DNA from: Hymenopellis radicata
Lineage: Eukaryota > Basidiomycota > Agaricomycetes > Agaricales > Physalacriaceae
Reading direction: 5' to 3'
Assembly: GCA_015501595.1 (NCBI GenBank)
Contig: JADNRX010000018.1
Location: 248,001-312,000 of the forward strand
Length of the DNA stretch: 64,000 bases
The position numbers were made by a program, and so were the translations under genes. Shown here piece by piece: positions 1 through 12,440 of the stretch. The notes beneath the pieces were generated by a model. The model ran no database searches. It was not told the origin of the DNA and saw only the letters and a list, made by a program, of their open reading frames with translations. The first letter of the stretch is position 1; each line of letters begins with the position of its first letter.

Positions 1-217
1 ACGAGTTTGAACCGAGGAGCTATTGGGATCAGATTGTCGAGTGCGTTTCGGTTCCCTTTGTTCTCGTTATAATAACGCCGTTCCAGGGCATGTGGTATCG
101 CGCCGGACGGTACACGGGTCGCAGGCCATCCAGATGCCATGTGAGCTTCGCTTACTATGTGCTCTACCTGGAATGAACTAATCGCTTCGATAGACCTACG
201 GCTTCTATAAGCAATAG
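1..217 (+). CDS. possible 3' end of a gene entering from the left edge
   Basis: From base 3 an open frame runs across the left edge and contains a hydrophobic stretch (VECVSVPFVLVIITPF) followed by a basic tail (MWYRAGRYTGRRPSRCH). A good donor (GTGAGC at 141) and an acceptor (AG at 192-193), with a branch-like ACTAAT between them, define a 53 nt intron. The second exon then ends at the stop at 215-217. The composition suggests the C-terminal membrane segment of a larger protein, but I recognise no family. Without the upstream part this remains a weak call. Confidence 0.3.
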
Positions 218-1048
218 TGAACCGTCGCAGTCGGCGTCTTCTTCACCCTTGTCACCGTCTGAGAAGGTACCCAATGTCGCGGTCAATAATATAGAGCCCC
301 ATACTGTGGCTTTGACAGCGTAGAATCGTTCATGTACTTGTCTCATCTAAATATCTGCTACTGTTATATATTCTCAACCAAGACTACTACTATTCTTGTA
401 CTACTGTACTTAAATATTCTAGCCGATATATCGATCCCACTCATTATAGAATTGCTGTGGTCTATTTCGGTGATTGTAAAAAAAAAAACTGGAGATTCAG
501 AAACGTGACCGTGCACTCGTCACTGGACTGTTGGTGGCGCAAATTTGATTTAGATATTGAAGTATCGATCGACTGGAAAATCCAGCTTTAAAATGAGTAT
601 TACCATTTGAGATGAATGACACGAGAAGCATGTAGGCCCTCACCAAGCGGGTATGATGAACTCCAGAAAGTGGACGTTGAGCAATGAATCAATATTCAGA
701 ACTCTCGAGGACCCGCAGAAGATGCTTGTTTCTAGACAAGATCTCAGATTGCAGCCAGACGTTCTCTTTGCTCTGTTCATCTTTACATCTGAGAAATATG
801 AGTCGAAGCAGCACGACGTGAGCAGTGTACGTACTAGTTCGCAGACAGACACGTTTTTGAAACAGCTCTCTGCAGACCATGACGAACGTTCAAAGTTGAA
901 AAGCAAACGGACATGGATTCGAAGATTCGCTCTGTCTACGGAACTGAGAGGCTAGCGGTAATTAAGTGCGAGTCAACATGAGCTATGAGAGAAGGATAAG
1001 TACTGCAAGTCATTCTAGGTCTACGATACCCTGCCAAACAACAAGCTA
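218..1048. other. region between the left-edge gene and the first carboxylesterase
   Basis: From about 765 onward this is the outer end of the inverted-repeat arm and matches the reverse complement of 14,900-15,090. Open frames on both strands here are not supported by any recognisable motif. I see nothing in the AT-rich part from 340 to 640. Confidence 0.5.
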
Positions 1049-4000
1049 TCAGATGGGATGTTCTAGGGAGATCTCGTGGATTGCGCTCATTTGGGCCTCT
1101 CTGAAGGTATCCTCGGTGATAGTCAACTTGGGACGATCCTTGCGGGCATCATTAAAGGATAACATCTTTGGCTCCTCCTTGGTATACTTCGGCCAGGTGA
1201 TTCCACCGGTGGTTTCGTTTCCGTTTCCGTTGGGATCAAGGTCGGTAACAAAGTGGATGAGGTAGTCCTGCATGTCAGGAGGTGGGAGTATCGGAAGGTC
1301 CCGATACGAGTTGAGGAGTAGGTCGGCGGTATGGAAAGACCCCAAGATGGGAATGTCCTTCATACGCTTATAAACTGGACGCAATCGTTAGCCAAGATGC
1401 GCGTGGGGCCCTGGTTTGAGGAAAGACGCACTGTATGTGTAGATATCCTGCTTTCCGGACAACGAGGAAATGAAAAATCGACGCGGCGCTTGAAACACAA
1501 CATCTCCTTGGAAAGCAGCCAACCGACCGAACTGCGGACTCAGCAGACTGAAGAAGCCAGTGTCAGAGAGACGTCTATCTTCATATGGATAGAGGTCCAT
1601 GAGTCTATCAATGTGCACATCTGGAGCGGTGGGCAACATGACTTCATGGACGTATGCCCTGAAATGGTCATTTGTACTAGGCGAAGCGAAAGATCAGTAA
1701 CACTATCACCTAACTGAGAGGTTAGAAACTCACGTAACATTCCGCTGCGATAATGAAAATAGGGTCCCCTCGTCATCACAGTTTCCTGAAAAGAGTTAAC
1801 AGCGCCGCGTGAAGTAGCTAATCGGGTAACAACGAACCGGTCACGAACGGAATGTTGGCTACTTTTCCTTGCTCCACGAGGCGTTGCGGATTATCAGAAA
1901 ACAAGACACCATCCGCCCGCGGAAGCCAAGCCAGCATCAAGGACTAGAGGGCGCGAGTCAGAACAGCCAACGATGACACAGGTTCGAGCTTATCCTGACC
2001 TGGTATTCCATCATGAAGGGCGAAGCGTCAACCGCCTTCTTCAACTTTCTGAATTTCACTTTCCTAAGACATGCCAAAGTATCTGCAGAGCTCGCGCATC
2101 CTGTTTTCTGCACAATGGCGTCATAATCTGTGAGCGAATCATCAACACTGATAATAACAGCTAGGCATTCAAAACTCCGTGCCTTTCTGACCATGCTCGA
2201 TGTCGCCGACGGGAATAGGTGCACCCGATTGCATGAAAGCGCCCCGGAAGAGTCCTTCATGGTTGCCGTCGTTGATGAGCATATGCAAGGCCACTGAGAT
2301 AGCGCCTGCCGATTGGCCCCAGCTACCAAAGTTCGTCAGCATATGATTTGATTCCGTGGAAATAATAAAAAACGCGCACATAGTGACCTTGTCCGGGTCT
2401 CCCCCGAACGCGTGAATGTACTTTTGGACCCACTTAAGGGCCATTCGTTCTTGGGGGTAATAACATCAGTAACAGAATCAAACGAGAAGTGACTTGCATA
2501 CGATCGTGTAGTCCAAGATTTCCGACTCCGGCGTCTTTCACCTCCTTGCCCGCCAAGAACCCGTACGCTAGAGTTGCGTATGAGCGCAAAGCCTCGATCC
2601 GGCTCTGGGCTTACCTGATACTCGGTAGTTCATGGCGACATAGATGACCGGCTTTCCGAGCTTAATCGAGCGTTTAACAATACTAGTACCATCGTACCTA
2701 GAAAAGTAAGATTAGCTCTGTCATCGCAGTTCATGTAAGCGACATACAGCCGCGTCCCCCCAAGTTCGAAGCCACCTTGAACGAAAAAAAATGTGTATGT
2801 CAGCTCAAGGCTACTCCTTGGGCGGGAGGCGTACCTCCAAAAATCCACTTCAAAAATGATTAGCTTTTTTCACGACAAGAAGAGCTGACACGTACGACGA
2901 CAACTGGAAGTTGGCCAGTTTTAAGGTGTTCTGTAGGCGCGATAACGTCGATCGACAAACCTTGCAAAATGGAAGAGTGAGCATTGAGATATCAAACAAG
3001 CTAAAGGACTCACAGTCTTCAGACGATGGAAGAGCCGCGGTGAATATGGAATTGAGGATGATATCTCTGACCCGGTGCGGGAGTCCCACGAGACTCGGTA
3101 TCGTGATAGCCTGCTGAGGACAAGCTGGTCCCATAGAAGTCGCCTTGATCGTGCCCTTGTACGCATCAACAGCCTGGGGAAGTTGGAATCGGAGTTGACC
3201 TGTTCTACAAAGGCTTGAGTCAGCAAGGCAGTGACTGAGCTCCGGAGACGGCGAGCGTACGGCGGTTGCGCAAAAGGTATAGCGAGGAACTTGGAGAGTT
3301 TCCCATCACGAGTGCCTTTGACGGTAGCCTTGTCCAAGCGAACGGAGGGTCGAAGAGGCAGGGTAACCGCGCCGACCACGAGTCCCACTTGAGCGACGAA
3401 GACGACGAGAGGCAGGAAGAGCATTGCAAAGGCAACGTACCGGTGAATTATCAGAGGCAGAAACACCGTCTTATATATAAGCCTGCTCGAGAGGGCAGGG
3501 TCAGTACATCGATTCGGACGTGACTTGAAAGAAATCTACTGTTTGAAGAGGTGTCATGTAGATGGCGGAGCCGTTCCCAGGCAACACGTTAATTAAATCG
3601 CGAGTGTTCTTGCTGATCGCGTCGCTGGTCAAACAGGCATCGCGGGGTTGACGCGAAAAGAGGACATCGTTTCCAAGGTCGGGAAAGGTCCTGCAGAGCG
3701 CGCTAGAGAACTAGGTGCTGGTGAGAATTAGCAGCATGAACATGTGGCCTTGGAACTAGGAAACATAAGTTATAAATCTGGCCTCTTCGACAAGATGAGC
3801 ACCGACCAACAAGGAAGGTATCGGATAAGGACATGACCGATGTCTTCTAAGAAAGAACCTCACTCCAGAGTCATTTGACGCAGATCATCCTATATGAACA
3901 AGACGCGGACTCTCCTAACCCTTGTGCCTTTAGGTTCACCTGAGCGTTCGAGCAAATCAAGTGCCGGTAGGTAGGTAGGTAGAATCAAAGCGCTGAGGAT

Positions 4001-4450
4001 GAGCATCCTAGCGCAGGTATTAGCAAAACCTGAGACGACGAAACATCGTGCCTTCGTAGTTCGATAGATTCGGACGTGACCTGCTTCGCAGACCCTAAAC
4101 TAAAGAAGTCTACTGTTCAAATAGATGTCATGTGAACCGCACCTGAGGGTGATTTTCAGGCGACGATCCACTTGCATCGAGTTCGCATCTGAATCGGTGT
4201 TGACAAGAACTTTTCCAAGATCGGGCATAGACGAGACACCTAGCTGCCGGATACACAAGAGAGAATTAACAGCAACCAAGTCGTGAGATACTTATAGTCT
4301 TGGAAACTGGTGTAAATCTTGCCACTGTTCGATAAGACGAGCACTGACCAGCGAAGAAGTCATCGCATAATGCCCTGACCGATGCCTTCTATCAAAAGGA
4401 ACCTCCGACCAGTTCCTCTCGAGAGCTTTGACATGGTTCCTCCAAGCAAC
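765..4450. repeat. left arm of a ~3.7 kb inverted duplication
   Basis: The sequence from about 765 to 4450 reappears as reverse complement at about 11,370-15,090. Landmarks seen in both arms are the carboxylesterase gene, the stretch around GAGGCTAGCGGTAATTAAG (950) on its 3' side, and on its 5' side a repeated motif GATTCGGACGTGAC (3511 and about 4066). The arms differ by scattered substitutions and small indels, so this is not a very recent or assembly-collapsed copy. Boundaries are accurate to a few tens of bases at best. Confidence 0.85.
1049..3424 (-). CDS. type-B carboxylesterase / lipase, copy 1
   Basis: This is a secreted alpha/beta-hydrolase of the carboxylesterase type B (cholinesterase/Candida rugosa lipase) family, which hydrolyses carboxyl esters. 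The start at 3424 gives a hydrophobic signal peptide (MLFLPLVVFVAQVGLVVG); an in-frame Met 14 codons upstream is possible. Joining exons by GT-AG introns gives, in order, FAIPFAQPPTGQLRFQLPQ-type N-terminal sequence, the oxyanion motif FGGGFELGGT, the nucleophile elbow WGQSAG, the acid residue in GNCDDEGT and the catalytic His in LGSFHTADL. All three triad residues are therefore present and no frame break was found. It has about eight short introns. The paralogue at 12,441-14,820 is in opposite orientation at the other end of the inverted duplication. The natural substrate cannot be told from sequence. Confidence 0.88.
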
Positions 4451-5340
4451 TCGGTACGCCAAAACGGCATGTCGATCTTTGTTTATTTTCGGTGCCGACG
4501 GCCGCTACCTAATATGGCAGGTGGCCGCCAGTGTTCCCACCAAGTCGCGTCGACGGTGTTCCGTCAGATGAAAGGCGTTACCAGTGCGACGCAGGTGCGA
4601 CGTTCAATGTATAAATGACTTATGATGGTGCTCCAACAATATCAACCTTTTTCTTTCTGCCGTTCTCGCGCTATGCATCCACTAAAATCTCCTTCAAGCC
4701 TCGCATCGCGTATAGAAAAATAACCATGGCTGGCAGATATGGAGAATTAAGCACAGTGGAAGACTACATGTCAGAGAGCATAATCAGTAACAGTATGAGT
4801 GAGTTAGGCTGTCCGTGTCCGTTTCAGGTGCCCTGGCCACGAAGTGGCTGATGAATGCCTTGGAGATAACTTCGTCTTCTACAGAGAATGTTAAAAAGCG
4901 CAAAGAGTAGAAAACACATCTACTAGCCCACCTATATCATTACGCATTTCGCCCATGTCTAGGCGGCGGAGGACGAAGCTCGTTCAATCGCAATTCCGGA
5001 TATGTCCCGCGCAAGCTGCGCTTGAACGCAGTCCTGTATTACTTGAGCCGCGAGTGATAATGAAGACGGTGGTGTGTGGTGCTGATCGTTAAATTTCGAT
5101 TGGATGGCCTGGTTCGAGGGCATGTGCCAGGCTGACCGAAAAGAACACCATCAACAAAACAAGACAATGACAAAAGACGGCTTCTTCCATACCTCCCTTC
5201 AAGTCTTCAGCTTCAGGACCTGCTACATGATGACAGTGAGAGTTGAAGCCAAGACTGGCACAATTCGCGCAATCCTAAGCTTGTGATCATCACACTCCCA
5301 CTCTGCCCCCCCATTCACGCTATCACAAAATGTTCTTCTT
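3425..5340. repeat. tandemly repeated 5' flank of carboxylesterase 1, then empty spacer
   Basis: Upstream of the gene, a segment of about 550 bp is present twice. It is marked by GATTCGGACGTGAC at 3511 and about 4066, and by ACCGATGYCTTCT at about 3833 and 4377. A short (GGTA)n run sits near 3966-3982. The homologous flank of copy 2 has three such units. From about 4450 to 5340 I see no gene, only short unsupported open frames before the 3' end of the WDR59 gene. Confidence 0.65.
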
Positions 5341-8300
5341 CTATTTCCACTTGCACGTACACCCACACCCAGACGGACACATTTTAACATTAACCATCAT
5401 CTTCCGACAAGACATGTGTACCACATGCAAGCACCGCGTGCAACTCTGAGATAGACCTGCCAACCTGTAAGCTGCGAAACCCACAACATAATTCGCTAAC
5501 GAGACGAACCTTTGACAGGCAACCGACAGATAGCGCAATCCGGCATCGTCGAGGGATGGTGGCAAGCTGGACACGCTCGAGCATCCGGAGACAGTATCGA
5601 CTGGCATGCAGCGCATATTCTCGAAACGCCTAAAACGCAGTATGAGATTCGACCATGAGACATATTCTTAGATATGGGATGGACTAACCAATTTGATGCG
5701 CAACAACGTCGGCTGCTGCATGCGGATCCACGACCTTGAGCAGCTCAAGCCTCTTATGATGCAGCTCCCAGCGGAACAGGAACTCAGCGTAGGCGTGAAC
5801 ATAACGAACATACGCCAACACGTCGTTCCTGTTGAAGGGTAGTGGTAACCTGCAGGTCAATATTAGATTACAGACAAACAACCGCGCAACGAAGAATACT
5901 TACGACGCTTCACGTGGAGCTTCCTCAAACACGACCCGCTTCCTAGGACCGCTTCCACGGTTCGATGTCGCTGTCACATTCGACACAATCGACTTTGCCG
6001 GCGAAAACGACACCGTGCTCGTCCGCCGCTTATCACCCCTCTTCTCATCGTTCCAAGATCTCGAAATAACCGACTCATTACCCCCGGCGCTCTTCTTATG
6101 GGGATGCGGATGCGGCGAAAGAGGCTCTGCTCTCGACCCACGAGCAGGTATCGGTATCGCTGTCGACCGCATCATCAAGGGCGGCGTCTTCTCGACAGAA
6201 GGCGTCATAAGCCCGTCCTTGAAAGAGTCCTGAACACCAGTCAGCTTCTCCGCCATAAACTGCCGCATCGTGTTCGTTGTGAAAAGACTGGACCACGAGC
6301 CTGCGCGTGAAGACGACGACGACGCAGAAGCGGAGGGCAGGTTCGTCGGCGACGACGGCCCAGAAAGCCGCGGCCACATAGGCGACTTTGGGCTCTCTCG
6401 ACCTGATCGAATGCGTTGCGCACTTCTGGCCATACTGAAATAGTCGGCTTGGTATCCATCCGAGAAACCTGTTCGGAAAGGCGTCCCTCGCGGACTCTTC
6501 AAAGACAGAGGCTTGAGCCCTTCCAATGGCGGAATCACCTGGAGAACAGTCATAGCCACCATAGCCAGCATCTGGACATCCTTCTGTTCAGCCAAAGCAT
6601 TCATTCTAGTAATGATTGTTAGCTCTCCCTTCAAAATCATCAAAAAAGCACAAACATCTGTTTAACAAGATTCCAAAGCGCATCGTTCTTGGAAGGGACG
6701 CCATCTGCGGAGCTTCTGGAAGCTCAACACAGCGCCCAAAGATACGAAAATCCTCGCATGGTCGTATCTGCCATGCTTACGCGCGACCGCAGCGTTTCTC
6801 GAACACAGAAGACCCAAACCTCATCCTCATTCCCAACAACAGTAAACACATAACCCCTCGCAACCTTCCGATCTCCGCCCGCTACCGTCGTCGTATTAAT
6901 CAACAAGACCGTCGTCTTTTGCGGGGTAACATAATGTTGTGGGGTCGCACGGAACCGATCGCGGAAGCGCACCTGCGAGAACGTCAAGGAGTTGGTCAAG
7001 AACCGCGTAATCTGGTCATCTATTCGACGCGAAACACGGTCGCAGACTGATGGTCCACGGCAGCAGCCTCCAAGCGTCGAATAGCTTCAGTAGCGAGCGC
7101 AGGTGATTGATACATGTTCTCAGCTTTCTCCTCGGGCGTGGGCGACTGCGTTGTCGGCGATTCTATGAACCGAGGTATATTCTTCATCGAGCGCGGCGGG
7201 CTGTTAAAGAAACAAACAAGCTCGCCTATACACGGACATTGTTAACGAGTGCAACGAGGTTGCAAGAAATATGCGCACCATTAGGTCCAAAGACGCCTTG
7301 TGTCGTCCTAGGCTCAGCCAGATTTTTATTGTCCTTCAACAACGCTACCGTATGTTCTTGTTCCCGCCTCTTCCCATCATCGTCCTCATCGCTAGACTCC
7401 GAATCCAAATGAATAGGTTTCTCGTCGACGTCCTCATTCTTGAAAAGTAGGAATCGGAGACAAGGTTCCAAACAAGGTCGTCGAGATTCTCTGATAGTCT
7501 TGAGTTTTCGCAGAATGCGCGCTCGATCGTTGATAGAAATAAGAGGATTCGGTTCCAGGCTGACGACGGGGGTAGAATCCGGCCCACGATGAGGATACTC
7601 CTTTGGAAAAGTAAAGGTGATACGCATGAAGACGAATACTGTCGATGATTGACCCCACGGTCCATGCAAGCCAATAGTGCAGAACCGCTTTTTCGCAGTG
7701 AGTTCATGCTGTACAAAGCATTAGTCAAAATTATCGCGTGGAGAGGAGGCTTCATCATACCCTTTCAAGCCTAACTTTGTTCTGCGCCAAGGTTGTAATG
7801 ACGCGCGTAATTCTGGGAGAAGTAAAATGAGCAGGATGCGTTGTAAGAAGATGACCAGAAACTTACTCGTCCTGTAAGCTCTCCTTCGGATCATCAATCC
7901 CAGCACTAACAACACCTCGACTGCGGCTTTCACTTCTTCGCTCATCCTCATTCCCTCTCGACCTTGAGCTCATTCGACTGGCCTCGGCACTATTTCCTTC
8001 ACTGCCAGGATTGCTTGAGCTGCCTCTTCTCCGATCCTCGACTCTCACACTCGCTAACCACGTCAACCCATCCACACCGCCACGCGCACTCGATCTCATC
8101 GAGCCGCGCGTCATCTTTGCTTTACTCACAATGGGCTGAGGTAACGGTGGCTGCTGTTGTCGAGGTGGCGCACCAGCCCGAACTTCAGCTAGAATAGATC
8201 TGTGTCCGACAGGCGCGGATAAGAGTATCGGGTGTTTAGGCGTATGGGGAGGAGTCCGGAACGAAATAGTGCGATCTGGGTCAAAGTTCCTCGGCTTTAC

Positions 8301-9677
8301 TGGCGTGGATCCTACTTGCTGCAAAGGAGATCAAATTTTGCATTGACTAGGAAATAGAACTCACCTGGATAATATCGGAATCGACACCCCAGAATCGCAG
8401 AGTACGGTCTTTCGACCAAGTGATAAGCTGAAAGTCATTTCCATCTAATGAAGGGAGGAGATCAGCCCAAACGCGCGAAACAAGGAGAAAAACCGAACCC
8501 TGACCGCCTCTTCTCCAGACGAACTCTTTGACGACATCCGTGTGGCCCTCAAATTCATGAATAGGCTCCCTAGAACCCTCGGTTGCGTACATCTCCAGCA
8601 TCGTCTCACCCCTCTGCGCCAGACTCAATATTCCTCGTCCAAAGGGCAAATTCCTCGCTCTCCAAACCGGATATGTCGTGTTAATCACGGCTTTGGGGTC
8701 TGCCTCGTGCATATCCCAAACTTTGATAGTTTTATCCAAGGAACAGGTGACAATCTCGCGCGAGTCGTGGTGAGACCAGTCAATGCCGTATATTTTGGAA
8801 GTATGCGCGTCGATTTTCGAGATGGGTAAAGAGCCTTTTCGTCGATCCCAAATGAGGACTTGATTAGCGTGCGCAGAGGCAAGGATGTTCGGGTCTTGTC
8901 TGTTCCACTTGACCTGTGTTCCGGGCGCAGCAAATGCACAGAGTCCGAATATCGCTTCCTGGGGTTTCGAAGGTCCCAGGTCCATACCCAAGAGTCGATA
9001 CCCGTGCTCGAGACAATGTCGGCTCTTTTGTATGCCAGTTGATATCGGTAATGGCGCGGTAGTGCGCAGATAGAATGTGTTCAATATTGGAATTGCCAGA
9101 CGCCATCAGATTCCATATTAGCCTAAGAAGATGATCAGCAGAGCGGACAGACTTGAATCATTGCACGTACAGTTTTTCGCAAGACGTGGACACGATGTAT
9201 TCTGCTCGAGACGTGTGCGGGTTCCACTGCACATCAGCGACATCCCATGTACCACCTTGAGGCAGAAATCTGGGAACCTCCAAGTTGGCCTCGAGATCTA
9301 TTATGAAGAGTCCTCGTCGCCTGCAGGCAAGTGAGCCAGCGCGTTGCGCCGGATTAAATATACATACGCGGCGAGTACGATATCGCGAGAATACGGGCTT
9401 ATGCTCATCTGGAGTATACGTTGGTATGTTGTCCTTTAAATGAGCGAAGGACACTCACGTTGCCAACAGCGCCGCCAACCATCTGCTTCATATCCAGCAG
9501 CAGATTCTTGTGGAATCCACCTGGATCATCGACTTCGACGACCTCATTGGTATAGCTCGATGACGGTCGCCTTACATCGCCTGGATACTTGATCTTTGCT
9601 GGTAGGTCCGCTGTCGTCGAGGGACGCCGGCGGGAGAGAATGCTGGTGTCATCGGACGCTAAGGGTGATAAGGGCAT
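5341..9677 (-). CDS. WDR59: WDR59/Mtc5 (Sea3), SEACAT/GATOR2 subunit
   Basis: This is an orthologue of animal WDR59 and yeast Mtc5/Sea3, a subunit of the SEACAT (GATOR2) complex on the vacuolar/lysosomal membrane that regulates TORC1 in response to amino acids. The start at 9677 is followed by a disordered stretch. A WD40 propeller occupies the first ~450 residues, with blades such as IYGIDWSHHDSREIVTCSLD followed by KTIKVWD, and FQLITWSKDRTLRFW. A Ser/Arg-rich linker follows, then an RWD domain (FTFPKEYPH, PNPLISINDRARI). A long low-complexity middle ends in a C-terminal cysteine/histidine cluster (SCTRCLHVVHMSC, CPSGCGCTCKW) typical of the zinc-binding tail. About ten short introns are needed, and blades, RWD and zinc tail follow in the order known for the family. 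It lies between the inverted-duplication arms and is divergent from the gene starting near 9965, about 290 bp away. Confidence 0.88.
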
Positions 9678-9964
9678 TACTTGCTCATTGCGGACTCGAC
9701 CAAGTAGCCGACGGCGACGGCAAAGGAATGAAGGAGGTTAAGGCGATGGTGTAGGAAGGGCGGGCAACACAGCGACGAGAAGGAGATAGTGGTGGTAGAT
9801 GGTTAAGAGGCAGTAAGTATGGACGCGCGCGTGAGGAATGTTGGGGCTTGTTTGCCCAACCTCGGCTTGTTCGGCCGGCCGAAAGTGATCGCCGGTCTTC
9901 GGCTTTCGCCATATTGCCGGTCTGGGAAGGCCAGTCCTGATACTGAGTCCTTGCTCCTCCCATC

Positions 9965-10734
9965 ATGCCCAAGGCGGCGGCAAACAGCCTAGTGGCGCCT
10001 CCACACGCTCGTTCACTGTCCCTTTTACACCAGTTCGCAAACTATTCTTTAGAAGAAAGTCAGAGCCTCTTGGTAGCCTCGACCCCATCGTCGACACGCC
10101 TCATGTTCATCGTACACCGTCTGGCGGCATTGCCCTCCAGAACGAAGACACCGCTGAGGACGCCATTGTCATTACCGCCCTCGATGTTATCCCGTTCTGC
10201 TGCCATGAAGACCTCCTTTCCATGTCTCACTCCCAGCTCGTCTCTGTCGCCGCCAAGCTCAACGACAAGCTTCCTAGCGCGCTCGCCATTAGCCTCGACG
10301 AGGACGCGTCTTTCATTCGAAACTCCATCGAAGTCATTGTCGGTTTGAGACGCGCTATCCCGCCGCCGCCTGCGCCCAAGATCTCGCGCACACGTGATGT
10401 CACTCAGGATGTTTACAGCCCGCCCACGAGCCCCTGTGCACGCCTTTGCACTCGCGGAACGCCCAAGCTGACGAGACTGGTTGAAGAAGACGAGGATGAT
10501 GTTCGCCCTCGGAAGAGATATCGTCGTATTTCCATGCCCTCTCCTACTCCTCGTCAACGCCCTCGCACCCTCACTCAACAGCGTCCCGAGCACGACAACT
10601 CTGATGACATGATGCAGGTGGATACGAGCTTTGTCACTATGAGTCGTCCCAAGATGCGCCTAGCGCGACACTCTGCCCCGGTGCCAATGGAGAATTACAG
10701 GCGAGATGTCTATGGCATGCTTGAGGTTGCTTGA
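9965..10734 (+). CDS. small nuclear-looking protein of unknown function
   Basis: A single open frame ending at 10,734 reads about 250 residues. It begins with a basic segment containing VPFTPVRKLFFRRKSEP, then a segment of folded appearance (NEDTAEDAIVITALDVIPFC, LPSALAISLDEDASFIRNSI), then a Pro/Arg-rich tail with an acidic patch next to a nuclear-localisation-like stretch (EEDEDDVRPRKRYRR). The frame has no ATG near its 5' end. The nearest ATG, at 9965, is in another frame and would need a splice or a one-base shift within the next ~100 bases. I do not recognise the family. It is divergently transcribed from the WDR59 gene and could share its promoter. The coding call rests on the long frame and composition. 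Confidence 0.5.
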
Positions 10735-12440
10735 GATTATATGGTCGTTGCTTTGTATTGCAAGTTGCTCAATGATGACTAGGACTCTCGTTTCAGATCC
10801 ACTAGACATGCGAACGTCTGCAGAGAAGGGAAGAATAACCTGATTTGACTTGAAACCCCTTTAGCGTCCATACCGTCATGCAGTCATCAGCCAAGTTTTC
10901 ATCCCGACGAGAGGGATCAAAAGATTCGACAAAGAGTGCATTCTTGCGGACAAGCGATCTGATTGAGGTGACGTGGTGGGAGGACTGATAGAAGACATCG
11001 GTCAGGTCTTTTATTGCCTTTTTCATTAGTCTGTACTTGATCTCATTGCACCGCTAGAAGTACAATACCCTTGCATAGGCTTGGTATCTTCATTCATTGC
11101 TGACTGACATGTTTGTCTTTTGTGTCCAAAAAGTATGTCCTCACTCTGTAAACATTGTTGACCTATTCATAGTAACGACGCAGATCCAGTTTGGAGCTCA
11201 GCAGAAGGCGTATCGGTGTACTTAATTCGTTGCCTGAAAATCAATCAACTTTGCGAAGCAACTCGCGTCCAGATCGATCGAACTACCCTAGCACAGTGTT
11301 TCTGCGTCTGGTGCTTTGCCACGACGTGAGCGCGTGAGCTACGATGTGCGTCTTCAGTGTTTGGCCCACTTGATTCGTTCGGACGGCAGGAGAGTCCGCG
11401 CTCTATTCATACACGACCTACTTGAGATGATCCATGACAAAGCTCTCGAGATGAACTGGTCGGAGGTTCTTTTTAATAGAAGGCATCGGTCAGGATGACT
11501 TCTTCCCTGGTCCGTGCTCGTCTTATCGAATGGCAAGATTTACAACCCAAGTTTTCCAGTGTCCAAGACCATATCCCACGACTTGCTTGCTGTTCATTCT
11601 CTCTTGTGTATCCGGCAGCTAGGTGTCAAGTCTATTTCCGACCTTGGCAAAGTTCTTGTCAACACCGATTCGGCAGCGAATTCGATGCAAGCGGATCGTC
11701 GCCTGAAAATCACTTGCATGTCCGACTCCCTGTGCGGTTCACATGATATCTTTTTGAACACTGCAGTAGACTTCTTTGGTCTGGGCTCTTCGAAGCAAGT
11801 CACGTCCGAATCTATTGAACTACGAAAGCACGATGTTTCTTCGTCTCATGTTTTGCTAATACTTGCGCTAGGATGCTCATCTTCAGCGCTTTTGCCACTC
11901 GATTTGCTCGGACGCTCAGGTGAACCTAAAGGCACAAGGGTTAGGAGAGTCCGCGTTTTGTTCATATAGGATGATCTGTGTCAAATGACTCTGGAGTGAG
12001 GTTCTTTCACTGATAGAAGACATCGGTCATGTCCTTATCCGATACGTTCCTTGCTGGTCGGTGCTCATCTTGTCGAAAAGGCCAAATTCACAACTTATAT
12101 TTCCTAGTTCCAAGGCCACATTTTCATGCTGCTAATTCTCTCCAGCACCTAGTTAACTAGCGCGCTCTGCAGGACCTTTCCCGACCTTGGAAACGATGTC
12201 CTCTTTTCGTGTCAACCCCGCGAGCGCCGGTTTGAGCAGCGACTCACGATCAGCAAGAACACTCGCGATTTAATTAACGTGTTGCCTGGGAACGCTACAT
12301 GACACCTCTTCAGACAGTAGATTTCTTTCTTAGGAACCAAGTCACGTCCGAATCGATATACTGACCCTGCCCTCTCGAGCAGGCCTATATATAAGACGGT
12401 GTTTCTGCCTCTGATATTTCACCAGTACGTTGCCTTTGCA
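10735..12440. repeat. three tandem units upstream of carboxylesterase 2
   Basis: This stretch holds about three diverged copies of a unit of ~530-545 bp. Each carries the pair of markers CACGTCCGAATC-like (12,340; 11,797; 11,265) and ATAGAAGRCATCGGTCA (12,013; 11,476; 10,988). The unit nearest the gene is the best preserved. The corresponding flank of copy 1 has only two units, so copy number changed after the inverted duplication. Short open frames inside the units have no protein support. Confidence 0.65.

Noticed and set aside
10060..10593. 177-codon minus-strand frame
   Set aside because: Antisense to the coherent plus-strand frame at 10,030-10,734, with no motif.
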